This document shows, in pieces, positions 45,722-56,090 of a stretch of DNA of 64,000 nt. Below the pieces are notes generated by a model that was not told where the DNA came from, ran no database searches, and saw only the letters and a list, made by a program, of their open reading frames with translations. The translations under genes were made by a program, and so were the position numbers. The stretch's first letter is position 1, and the number at the start of each line of letters is the position of its first letter. The stretch is from Mytilus galloprovincialis (Eukaryota > Mollusca > Bivalvia > Mytilida > Mytilidae): NCBI RefSeq assembly GCF_965363235.1, contig NC_134849.1, positions 20,238,863 through 20,302,862 on the forward strand, in the 5' to 3' direction.

Positions 45722-46853
45722 ATTATCTTATAAAATGTTATCACATACATTGGTTTCTGGTGGTTACTTGTCTCATTGGCAATTATAGCAATCTGCCTAT
45801 TTACATTAGCAGCTCTTATTATAAATTAGAGTTTTAAATGTATTATAAATCAGATTGGTTTCTGATAGATACTTGTCTCAGTGGCAATTATAACATAATA
45901 TAATGTTTACTATTTTTAGTATAAAATAAAAGGGTTTACCCTAACGTTGTACGTGTAACCGTGGCTGTCCACAAGCTTACGCTTGCCACGCTGTGTAGCG
46001 GAATCAACTGTTGTGTAGGTGATGGTATCTGGAGCAATCTCAACGTTGTTGATGGACTCATCTAATATAGAGCTGTAAAAAAATGGATTATATAAATAAC
46101 TTTATTTTTTCAAGTCTGTCATTACTTTAAGCAAACCGGCAATACTGAACAGCACAATTACATGTAATATACGAATACATCCGGCAGAATACAATCTGAA
46201 GTTATTGGTATTAAAAATTTATTAAATATTATTGGAATTTTTAAAATAAACTTCTTATTTCTGCAGATTATAATCTTATCATAAATACATTATTCATGTA
46301 ATGATAATCGTATACACTGGACATTATATTAATGTAATATTTAAGGTAAAAAATACAATGCTTACACTTCAAGTTGAACAGTTGGCACCTCAAATGTTGA
46401 AGGACTGCTCTTGAAACACCTCTGTGTCATCTGGCTGTTGGTCTGAATCTGTTTGGTCTAGATGAACGGACTGGTCTGCAACGTCTGTCTGCGGTATAGA
46501 CTGATCATCTTGGGTTGGTGCTTCACATAGCGTACAGCGCCAACTTATAGACAGGTTACCCTTTGTAATTTCTCTGTAATGGGATCTGGTAATGCCTAAA
46601 TAAATAATAATATAGTAATGTTATTTTTAATCATGCTAGTAATAAATGTTAATGATTTATAAAAACTTTTTTCAAAAAACAATATTTTGGGTTGAACTTT
46701 TTTTTAATATCATTTTTATTTTTAATACAATATTCTTTATAGATTGGCTCTTGTTAACTTGTGTCTTGTCTGCTTAATTACTCTTTTTATTGTTATTTGC
46801 ATTATCGTAATATAGACACGTGCCTAATTATACTAAATTGGGTATCAGGCGTA

Positions 46854-46932
46854 GTACGATGCTGCCACCGGTCACAAGAATCACACTGCAGTGCCTCCTG
46901 TCTGGGACGCACGTGCACGTCACACACAACAC
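46854..46932 (-). repeat. Duplicate fragment of the MULE PHD exon
   Basis: 79 bases identical to 47970-48048, starting gtacgatgctgccaccggtc. The copy lacks the donor side and lies 1,116 bp away, beyond an intervening LINE fragment. Confidence 0.9.
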
Positions 46933-47169
46933 ATATATAATATTTATATTTGGATAAAATAGTAGCAAAATCATTTATTAAATGTTCCTGTCAAAATAGA
47001 ACACGTGCCGCATTACATCAATATATAGAATGAGATATAAAAAATAAACAGAAATTGAATAGATGGCACGTGCCATCGTATTATACACAAAGTCCTGTCA
47101 ATTAAGGATATGTTGAAAGGGTGGCACGTAACAAATGTTTTTATAAATAATATATAATAAGCTTTTGTA

Positions 47170-47713
47170 AATGCATGTAAATATTATTTATAGACCAATA
47201 GCAGTTTTGCCTTAGGTCTCAAAAATCATAGAACGACAGAAAGCTAATAGTTTGTATATATTTTTAAATAGTAATGATCTTCTTAATACTACAGTCAGGT
47301 TTCAGACCTAAAAATTCGTGTACTCCTGCACTTACTAAATTAGTAGATGAATGGTAAGAAAATATAGATAATGGAGAGATAAACGGAGTTATATTTTTAG
47401 ATTTAAAGAAAGCTTTTGATCTTGTTAGTCAAATAGTTTTATTGAAAAAAATTAATACTATAATGTTTCAAATTGTACACTAGACTGGTTTAATTCATAC
47501 TTGTTTGAACGAAGCCAACAAATAAAGGTCAATAACGTCATGTCTAATACTAAATGCATAAAAATGGGGGTACCACAAGGTTCTACCCTGGGCCTTCTGT
47601 TATTTATTTTATATATTAATGATTTACCACTTAATATAGAAAATTCATTAATAGATTTATATGCAGATGATTCTACATTACATTGTAAAGGTAATAATTT
47701 AATAATGTTTTAA
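47170..47713 (+). mobile_element. LINE reverse-transcriptase fragment
   Basis: The best frame (47501-47713) reads KMGVPQGSTLGLLLFILYIN (motif B region) and LYADDSTLHCKG (motif C, YADD). Upstream pieces with FRP, FLDLKKAFD-like and IIERQ words are broken by several frame changes. Both ends are lost. It lies between the two copies of the PHD exon fragment. Confidence 0.8.
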
Positions 47714-48884
47714 GTTTATTAGATAGGCGCTATAAAAATCCTTGTAATAAATATCTTTTAGAAATAGTTTATTTAAAGATATTTTTTAAATATTTATTTC
47801 TAGTTGGCGTTTAATGAATAATATTTAATGCTTTAACAATTTCATATTTATTAACATGAATGATAATCATATAAAAAAAACAATACTATGTAAGTTTCTA
47901 AAGCCGTAACCTCATCAGTACAATGTAAAGTAAATAAAGTATTACTATAAAGACTTACCAGAATTGCAAGTACGATGCTGCCACCGGTCACAAGAATCAC
48001 ACTGCAGTGCCTCCTGTCTGGGACGCACGTGCACGTCACACACAACACAATTTTTTTTTATTTTTTTATTTATTTTTTTCTATATAGCACTCAGATTGTT
48101 GTTGACTTTATAGAAAAAATAACGATCATATGTAAAACAATAGCACACAATTTAACAAAACAAAATATAAAAAGTAGCAGGTTATAAAAGATTTGAGTTA
48201 AGTTTAGCTGTGCATACATATGCTAAGAAAGAAGTCAAAGGATAGAGTCAAAAGTAGATTACAACTTAAATGTAATAAAATTCCTATAGCAAAAACACAT
48301 TTCAAACATCATTTCACCTATATTAAGGTCGATACTGATGGGTTTTTTTTGTCAACTTTCTCATCATTGTGCTTTTTTTTATATTTATATTTAAATTTTA
48401 TTTTTAACACACAACACAAGGATACACAGTAGACATAGTGAATGCATGTCAAAGGTTACTTTGCTTTTTATAATTTTAATACCAAGCCATAAATGTCTCA
48501 TTTTTGTTTGATTTCAAACCATAGACAAAACTTACCAATCAATTTGTCAACAACAACAAAACCTGTTTTGATTACTTTTACTAAAAAAAACACGACACAC
48601 GCTTATGGTAAATGAATGAATAGGCATTCTCTTTGATATTTACTTGAAAGAAACATTTGCCTTTCTCTGATTGCTCGTTAGTGTTGAATTATTCTAAATT
48701 CAGAGACAAAAGTAATCAATCTGGTAATTGCTATGATAACAAATTGCTGTTAATTGAAATCCGTTAAGTATTATGATATATTGCATTATGATACAATTAA
48801 CAGGTTTCTTTTCAATTGTTATGCAAATAACTAATCTTAAAAAAATACAGTTATTCTTCAATAATACGAAAATTTTTTTTAAGT

Positions 48885-49128
48885 GGGGCAGTTTTTATAT
48901 TTTAATTTTATATCTAAATATTACCGTTTTCCATTAAGTGGGGCGAGTTGGCAGGAGTAATATTAAACATGATTTAACCAATTTCACATGTGGGGCGATT
49001 TTTTAAAAAGTGGGGCGAGTTGGTGATCCAGGTTGGGCGTTTTTTTTTTTAAAGTGGGGCGAGTTGGTGAAAAAGTGGGGCGACTAGGTGTGGGGCGACT
49101 TGCCAGTGGGGCGACTTGTCCTGCTTCC
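48885..49128. repeat. MULE right terminal inverted repeat
   Basis: Contains about nine aagtggggcgagttgg-type words in inverse orientation to 36824-37010. The order, including the eroded ggttgggcgtttt (48030s of the pair: 49033) word, matches the left end, so the two ends are true homologues. It ends next to gattgagg at 49129-49136. Confidence 0.87.
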
Positions 49129-49136
49129 GATTGAGG
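49129..49136. repeat. MULE target-site duplication, right copy
   Basis: Exact repeat of gattgagg at 36808-36815. Confidence 0.8.
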
Positions 49137-49589
49137 TGCTCCTTTATTGGAGGAAGTTATGCAATACAAGTTACAAGATTGGTTAAAACATATTTACTGT
49201 CATTCGTTCCGATTGGGTAGTATTTTTTATAGTTTTTCGGCATTCAAAACTTTCGGATTTGTACTTAATATTAGGCCTGAAAGTTAGAGGTTATTCCGAT
49301 AACATAGTAAGTAACAGGTGCTACTGCATACATGTATTCTTTCATAACTCATGTTACATATGTTTTTTGTTATTTATGAACATATCATGACACAGGGACC
49401 TGATTAACATTTTTAAATTCCACTTATTAACTTCAAATGAAAAAAAATCTTCGCAAGAAAGATATTAAATAGTGGATATATATGCTGTTGTTGTTAGTCA
49501 TTAACATAATTTATATAGTCAGAATAAACATGATAAAATAATTCACTCAGGTCTAATTTATGTCATGTATGTAGGGAATAATGAATGAA

Positions 49590-49685
49590 AAACAAATGTG
49601 CTACACAGCAACAAATTCAACCATTGAGTTTCAGGCTCCTGACTTGAGACAGGCACACACTGGTTAATATAGTCTGATGGTTTGC
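49590..49685. repeat. Interspersed repeat fragment
   Basis: Words caggctcctgacttgagaca and ggcacacac are inverse relatives of tgtcccaagtcaggagcctg at 60395-60415, part of the dispersed SINE-like family. Confidence 0.55.
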
Positions 49686-49802
49686 TAGTCTATTTGCCAA
49701 TAACTATAATTGATCCTGTAGTTTGAGATTAACTTAAGGAGGTAAATTCATTTTTAATGACAATGGGAAACTAGCCAATACCAATATCTTTATTCTCATA
49801 AT

Positions 49803-50040
49803 CATTGCAGGGGGTCTCTTTGGGGGTTCCGATCCCGGATCCCGCTTACTGTTTTGTCTGATTCCCGTATTCCGCTTACACTATGTACGTAAGCAATTCT
49901 CATTTTTTTGTCATTTCCCGAGTCCTGCTAGACCTCATTTCCCGTTTTCACGACACAATAATTTGACTTTCACGTGTCACGCTTACAAAAAAATGGCAAT
50001 CCCGCGTCACGCTTAGACCCCAATGAGACCCACATTGCAG
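49803..50040. mobile_element. 222-bp hAT-type MITE with 8-bp duplication
   Basis: cattgcag at 49803-49810 and 50033-50040 flanks an element starting ggggtctctttgggg and ending ccccaatgagaccca. The interior repeats cccg(c/t)(g/a)t and cgcttac words. An 8-bp duplication is typical of hAT transposases; no protein is encoded. Confidence 0.8.
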
Positions 50041-50184
50041 ATACATAGGTACAGAGAGGTAGCAAAAAGTTTATATTTAAATATAGAAATATAACTATAT
50101 ACATGATATATGTAATAACACATTAGGTCTCATACCCAATCAAGATATTAAGCAATAACATGTACATGTATTGTCGTTTTACAG

Positions 50185-50354
50185 AAGTTCAAGTATGGAA
50201 AGTCATGATGGAAACCTGAGAAGTGACAGTTCATCAGAGAAAAGATCAGTTCTACCTCCTGCAGAAGAAAGTCATGATGTCTGTCCAAGGCAATGGGCTT
50301 TGTCAAGGTTTCCAAAGAGATATATTGTGGCAATAATGGCATTCCTGGGCTTTT
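50185..50354 (+). CDS. SLC17-family transporter, first coding exon
   Basis: After a tttacag acceptor the exon holds an ATG at 50195 and encodes MESHDGNLRSDSSSEKRSV, then CPRQWALSRFPKRYIVAIMA and FLGF, ending at a gtgagt donor in phase 1. This is the acidic/Ser-rich cytosolic N-terminus and start of membrane helix 1 of SLC17 carriers (sialin, vesicular glutamate or phosphate transporters of the major facilitator superfamily). The upstream acceptor implies a 5' UTR exon that I could not place. The exact subfamily cannot be decided from three exons; a sialin-like member is likeliest. Confidence 0.85.
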
Positions 50355-50382
50355 GTGAGTTAAATGTTGTAGTTAGATAGGT

Positions 50383-50660
50383 TTTTATGCCCCTGCTGTA
50401 GTGGAGGGGGCATTAAGATTTACCCTTGTCCGTTTGAGCTTCTGTCCGTAGGTTCCAAAGTTGGTTTCTGTTCTCTAACTTTTGTTTGCCTTAACCAAAT
50501 GTTATATAAATTATACACAATGATTATTACTATTACAGACAGAATAAGTTCGAAATTTGAACTTTAACCTTTTTAGAGTTATGCCCCTTTTAATTTTAGG
50601 TAGTGACCGTACATTGTTTTAATATTATACATAGTGATGGTACAAACATGTATGTAATTT
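50383..50660 (+). repeat. Interspersed repeat in SLC17 intron 1
   Basis: Starts tttttatgcccctgctgtag with gagggggcatta and a cttgtccgtttgagcttctg-like stretch. A related copy with tttttatgacccatttatgg and tctgtccatccgtttgtcca lies at 54862-55140. I recall this as a common bivalve repeat. Confidence 0.55.
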
Positions 50661-50939
50661 TGAAAGGTTTAAGCAAATGGTTTCTGCTTTATTTATTATT
50701 TATTAATTACTATAGCTACTTGTTTTAGCTTTCAGCAACAGACATTTCTTAATATTCATTCATGTCTATAAAAACAATGTGTCTTGAAAAAATATGCTTA
50801 TGTTTCACAAAATAACATAAAACATCCATAGACTGATTCATGTGTAATGGCATGGATTGCTCCCAGGCAAAAAATACTCTTTTATCAGTATGTTCATTTA
50901 TATCTGAACATCTTATTTTCATAGATCATGTAATACATA

Positions 50940-52834
50940 TATGGACCATAATTTGCTATTGGGCTCGTTTCCTATAACGAAAGAAAAGTGATAAAAATGT
51001 GTATTACTGTAAGAAAAGTAGTAACTACATCTAAAGATGACTTTATTTTTATCAACATACAAGTGTATGCTACTCTTCCCTAGAAAAAAAATAGAAATTA
51101 ACTAATTTCAAAGATTATACAACCGTATTTTTGTGTCGTTTCTCGCATTACTTTTCGCTTCCAAAGTGCATAACGCTGACTGATTTATAGATAATCCTCA
51201 CCGGCAAATTCGTAGCGTTTGCTTTCAAATAATAAAGAACATCGACCAATAAGAATAGTCAGAAGAAAATGCAGAGAACTATAAGTATTTCTGTAGCAGG
51301 TGTAAGAACACTAGCGTTACTTTGGTTTCCGATTTCATAACGCAAATTTTAGATGATGTAATCTGCTTTGTTGTAAAAGAATTCTTTATAACAATATGCA
51401 AATATGAACTCTCGCGAGATGTTCAAACAGGTAAATCAGATATGATTTACATTCTAGTTTTGTTCTTCGTAAAAATTAAGTTAGAAAATGACGTTATCGT
51501 TATGCGTTACATTTCACACGAAACAGAAGTCCAGCTATTTCCTTTTTTTTTTATTAAAATTGTTTTTGTCGTTAAGTTCAAATCATTTCCGGTCATACGT
51601 GAAACATGTGACTAACATGTGATCACACCCTTACGGCCGGATATATGAAATACTAGGTCTAAACATTGTTTTTGTTTCCAACGGGATGTTAGCAAACATA
51701 ATCTGAAGACTTGTTTTGTCTTGTTTAAAAAAGGAAAATACAATTATCAAAGAGATTTTGCCGGGGGTCTATTATTTTTTCTATGTGCATAATGTTACAT
51801 ACGATCTTGTGTGAAAATAAAAGCCCAATGACTTGACAAAATCGATTTCAGATTTGACAGATGTTATGACACACTTTGTTTCCTGATTCAATCGACATTA
51901 CGTCTCTTATCATTGTGCCGATGCTCGTTGGATTGATTTTGCTTCAGCAGTAAATATTACTGGATATTTTAGGTGAATAAAGATAATTTAATAAAAAAAT
52001 ACATGTTAATATACCGTTACACTTGGAATGTACAAAGTTGGTATCTTTGTCACAATTTTTAATTATTTTTTTTTATTCATGTTCGGCAAACACTTTTCAG
52101 AACCACAATAAACTTGTCAAAGGAGAAGTAAACTTTTACCATGCATGACTTGAAAGGAAGTACTTTATTGATTTTAGCCCACTAAAGTAGGTTAAAATGT
52201 GGAAACTATGTAGATGGTGTACAGGTCACAAATATCACATGGTGCCTATTTTAAAACCAAATCTAAATACATTTTTTTGGCTAAAACATCAAGATACAAC
52301 GATTATGGTATCCTGTATCAATGAAGAAAAAATTGAAATTTCTGAATAAATTGTACTACTTGTTTTCAAAACAAGCACATATTTAGGAGTTTTATAATAC
52401 TGTTACATTTAAGATGGATTTTAAGAAAAAGTATACTGTTCAGATTATTTTAAGCAGATTTTGCAATAAAATAAAACTAAAAAAAATGCTTTCGGTTTCT
52501 TATGGTTTCCTGTCGCGTTTAAAAAAATCTTTAATTTAACATTGAGAATAGATTTTAAATATTAACATGAAGCAAGTAACACTAGTAATGGTGTTCATTT
52601 ATGTCTTTTGAAATATATTGTGCAAAATAAAGAAAATAAAGATTGGTTTCCTGTTTGGTTTCCTGTCACGTAAACGGTGAATCAAAATGTATTAATATAT
52701 TCTTGAAAAACTCAATTGTTCATTAATACTATTCTAACACCAACACAATCCACAGAATAAAAGTTAAAGTTTTAGAACTTATAAAAAAGGATACAAAAAG
52801 AAACCAAAGGCCGAATACCAAATAATGGTCCATA
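50940..52834. mobile_element. 1.9-kb TA-duplicating element in SLC17 intron 1
   Basis: Left end TGGACCATAATTTGCTATTG (50942) and the inverse right end (ccgaatacca, aataatggtcca, ending 52832) give terminal repeats of about 35 bp. Both are flanked by TATA, so a TA duplication is likely. The word ggtttcctgt occurs at least three times (52508-52530, 52643-52670), with partial forms near both ends (gtttcctataacg, gaaaccaaag). The end TATATGG(A/G)(C/T)C resembles the element at 33065-34594. A 97-codon plus frame at 51322 shows no domain. Confidence 0.7.
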
Positions 52835-52911
52835 TACCGGTGATAAAAGTAATCAAAAGTGTAAGGAAAGAAAATGCAGAACATTAATTTTACATTTATG
52901 TTTCATTCTAG

Positions 52912-53000
52912 GCAACATATATTCCTTAAGAGCTAATCTGAGTGTTGCAATTGTTGCCATGGTTGCCAAGAAGGAGGAGAATGTGACAGCAGAATATCAG
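52912..53000 (+). CDS. SLC17-family transporter, second coding exon
   Basis: Bounded by tctag and gtaaat. With the last base of the previous exon it encodes CNIYSLRANLSVAIVAMV, then AKKEENVTAEYQ. The N-x-Y-x-L-R-x-N-L-S-V-A block at the end of helix 1 is a hallmark of the SLC17 family, and the loop after it is the lumenal segment that often carries N-glycosylation sites (here NVT). The exon ends at a codon boundary. Confidence 0.9.
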
Positions 53001-53438
53001 GTAAATTCGTCATGTGGTCTTCCATAATTGGCTAAATGGTTATAACACTACATCTGTATGCATCACCATATAACATATGATTTAGAATGTATACTGTGAA
53101 TTGGATTCATTTATTTCATGGGTTTCAATTTCAACGATTGAGGAAATATTGTATTTTTTTTTTAGACATTTTACATACAAGCCCAGTGATATTGTTTGCC
53201 TCAAATTACAGCCGAAATTTGGCCTTTTCCCCTAGAAAAAATTCCCAATTACTAAAAAAAATGGCTTAAAATTCCTCCCAAAAAGTTTTACATTTTCCCA
53301 AAACAGTGATGGCATTGGTAGTAATGTTTGTTAATATCGTATTCATGTTATTATTTTGATATTAGAAAGCACTTTTGAGATCCAGTTTTCTGTTCAGAAT
53401 CATCATGGTGTTTATAACACATGTAGTTTTCAATGCAT

Positions 53439-54483
53439 TACAGCTTTTACATTAATGCTAGCAAGACAAATCTTTGTTTGGCTTGCTTGCTTTGTTTGTA
53501 TCAATGTTTGCTCAAGCATGGCAATTAAGATAGGCGGGGTTTCAGCTTGTATACATCATACTTAAATTTTAGTGGACGTTATATTTAAGGTTAAGGACAC
53601 TGAATTTTAAAACATCACATGACAAATATTCTCAGGCAGGATTCTACTTCGTCAAAATTATCTCCCCATTACGGCAGTTCATTTTCACAATTGTAGAAAT
53701 GGAAGCCAATATTATTTTTTTTTCGAAGATGTTCATTTTCATCATCCAAATTAAAGACTGTCGTCAAGAACTTTTAGTAAAATAGCTATTCAAACATACC
53801 TACTCTGATTTTGTGATTCATTGGATAGGTATTTCTCTTGACCCCTATATCTCATCTTTTAGTACTGTGATTTTTTTTATGTTATAAAGTCAACCTGTAG
53901 CTTTGCTATATAAAAATGATAGAATCTGAAGCGAGATGATTTATCAAATACTCTTTCTTTGTACGTTTTCAAGACAAAATATTCATCTCAAACACACCCT
54001 AACATAAAAAAAGGTGGACTCGATTTTCTCTTTCCAATACAATTGTTACCCATTTATTGGAATTTTTTCTTGAGTTACATAATGGAAGGGCAGATAAGGA
54101 AATAACTGAACTAATAGAGTGATATGTTATAAGAAAAACAATATAAGGTCAATGTCATAAAAATATATAACTTTTTTTTCACTCGGCGCAAAACTGTGGA
54201 AGTCTAGTTTCTCATCATCATTCAAGAAAACAGTTTATATTTTTCTTTCATTGCCCAATTATTGTATTTTTACAGGTGAGGAAACATGTGAAATATTTGT
54301 CATGTGATGTTTTAAAATTAAATGTCCTTAACCTCAAACGTAACGTCCAATAAAATCTAAGAATTATGTATACAAGCTGAAGCCCCGCCTATCTTAATTG
54401 CCATGCTTGAGCAAACATTGATACAAACAAAGCAAGCAAGCCAAACAAAGAATTGTCTTGCTAGCATTAATGTAAAAGCTGTA
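53439..54483. mobile_element. 1.0-kb MITE, TA duplication, copy 2, in SLC17 intron 2
   Basis: Element 53441-54481 has the same cagcttttacattaatgc ends and about 200-bp inverted repeats as 37044-38045, with TA on both sides. The middle is inverted relative to copy 1. No transposase is present. Confidence 0.85.
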
Positions 54484-54861
54484 AGTACCATCATTGCTTC
54501 TGTTTCTTTCCCCTCTCTGAAAAGTACCTTTCTGGTTGAAATGTCTGACAACCAAAATATACATGAAAAAACTGTGCAAAAAAGACAGCAAAGGTCAGCA
54601 AAAAATTAGAGATGTGTTTAGAATAAAATATACAAATTTCCCAATTTCAATAAAAAATATGCATTTTTCCCAATAAAAAACAGTAGAGGTAGTTTTGAAA
54701 AAAGACAACAATATCACTGAAGCCTATACATGCTATATAAATGTGTTTTTGGTTCAGCTATACCAAAGGAATCATAGAAAATGTGTATCCAACTTACAAT
54801 TTGAATTATCAGTATAGTGAAAAAATTTGATGCAGTATTTGTATGTAATGCTAGTGTTTCT

Positions 54862-55140
54862 TTTTATGACCCATTTATGGGCATTATGTTTATTTGTTCC
54901 TCTGTTCGTCTGTCCATCCGTTTGTCCATTTGTCTGTCCTACTTCAGGTTAAAGTTTTTGGTCATGGTAGTTTATGATGAAGTTGAAGTCCTATCAACTT
55001 GAAACTTAGTACACATGTTCCTTATGATATGATCTTTTAATGCCAAATTAGTGTTTTGGTCCCAATTTCACGGTCCAATGAACATAGAAAATGATAGTGC
55101 GATTGGGGCATCCATGCACTATGGACACATTCTTGTTTTT
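54862..55140 (+). repeat. Interspersed repeat in SLC17 intron 2
   Basis: The order tttatgacccatttatgggc, tctgtccatccgtttgtcca, gaagtcctatcaacttgaaa, tagtacacatgttcctta, gcgattggggcatcc follows a repeat I recall from bivalve genomes. It is related to 50383-50660. Confidence 0.55.
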
Positions 55141-56090
55141 GGAAAATGACGATTTCAGCGTCTTGTTCCAATACTGCTGACCTGAACTTCCATTACATTT
55201 CTCTGCCTTCTGCGCTTAGTTTCGTATATTTTCTTCCCCATTACATTTTTCCGTCTATCGCGCTTGGTTTCGTATTTACTATTTTACATACAAACTGGAA
55301 TCTGCTTGTATTATCATGTGTGAGCCTCCATGTGTAGTAATCAACCGGGAACCAGTTTCCATACCTCCGGTCCTTCTTATTACCAAAAAGATCGAAGTGT
55401 ACCAACCAATGTAGTTAAGATACTCATAAATCTATTTTTACAACTTTATTGATTATGTGAAGTAAAACTGAAACATTGTTAAAACATTAAAGATATATTA
55501 TTAATCGGGGAATACTTGATAGTCTTTTCGTTTTACAAACAATTGCCTTTTTTTATAAGAAAATACAATATGTCTGTGTTGGTCCACTTTCTACTGGTTA
55601 TAAGACAGATCGAAGTACCGGAAATCCATCTTTGTTTACAAAGTTACACCTGTAGAGTCTGTAACAGACTGTATCTGTATGACATGTGAATAAATTGTCG
55701 ATATAGATGCTGGCTTTAATACAACGGTTTGAGAGAGCGCTGCCGTTTTATTGGCGGGGCGGGGAACAGATTTGAAGCTCTCTACGTTTGATGCGTGCAC
55801 AACAGTGTTGTCATAGCCGATTCGGCGCAATCACTGTCTTACAAAGGATGAGTTTGCATAATGTATGGTGTTTTACTTAGTGGAATGTAAATAAACTCAC
55901 AGTAAGAGTTATTCTTTACTTGCTTTTCCATTGTTTTCCACAATAATTGTTGCGTGGTATTCTTTGAATTTCTCTGCAGTTATGGTTCTCTTTAGACATG
56001 CTTTTTTGAGGAATTCGTCTGGTTCAATAGCGTATATCAGCCCCTCAACTATTTTTTACATAAATACTAACTTTGGCTTCAACTCCTTGT
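55141..56090. other. Unassigned intronic sequence
   Basis: No domain-bearing frame. A minus frame at 55636-55830 has no recognisable motif. The duplicated phrase gcttagtttcgtat / gcttggtttcgtat (55215, 55262) indicates a small local repeat. Confidence 0.35.

Larger units (their letters stand above)
40800..46072 (-). pseudogene. MULE FLYWCH zinc-finger exons
   Basis: Exon 45940-46072 encodes SILDESINNVE...TQRGKRKLVDSHGYTYNVR. Exon 40800-40968 encodes RQNKSSTDWQCTVRNKTLTC and, in another frame, TNHNHVVLPG. Together they show the F/Y...W.C...C...H.H pattern of a FLYWCH finger, a DNA-binding domain derived from MULE-type transposases. The 169-bp exon has one extra base between the second Cys and the His pair. 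The 5-kb intron between the two exons holds a long inverted-repeat element. The next exon downstream (40297-40482) joins in phase. Confidence 0.8.
46366..48049 (-). pseudogene. MULE PHD-finger exons
   Basis: Exon about 47959-48049 encodes [20 protein letters not shown] and [11 protein letters not shown]. Exon 46366-46595 encodes GITRSHYREITKGNLSISW then RCTLCE and an acidic, Gln-rich tail. The cysteines and histidine form the C4HC3 order of a PHD finger (CxxC, CxxC, HxxC, CxxC), usually a histone-tail reader. A one-base frame change lies near 46400 between SFN and TFEVPTVQLEV. The donors gtaag are intact. A domain of this kind at the N-terminus of a MULE protein could influence target choice, which is inference. 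Confidence 0.78.
36816..49128 (-). mobile_element. 12.3-kb Mutator-like (MULE) DNA transposon with nested insertions
   Basis: Both ends carry matching inverted repeats (left gacaagtcgccccactggc at 36824, right the inverse ending near 49120) outside which gattgagg is duplicated. Minus-strand exons encode, in order, a PHD finger, a FLYWCH finger and a DDE transposase of MULE type, described separately. The element is not intact: frame changes occur in two exons and a stretch of the catalytic domain is absent. Nested inside are a Tc1-like MITE (37044-38045), a long inverted-repeat element (about 41036-45720), LINE fragments and SINE-like pieces. It inserted between the second LINE and the SLC17 gene. 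Confidence 0.87.

Noticed and set aside
50171-50194. Upstream extension of SLC17 exon 1 from a TTG codon
   Set aside because: The tttacag acceptor ends at 50184 and an ATG in good context follows at 50195, so the extension is intron.
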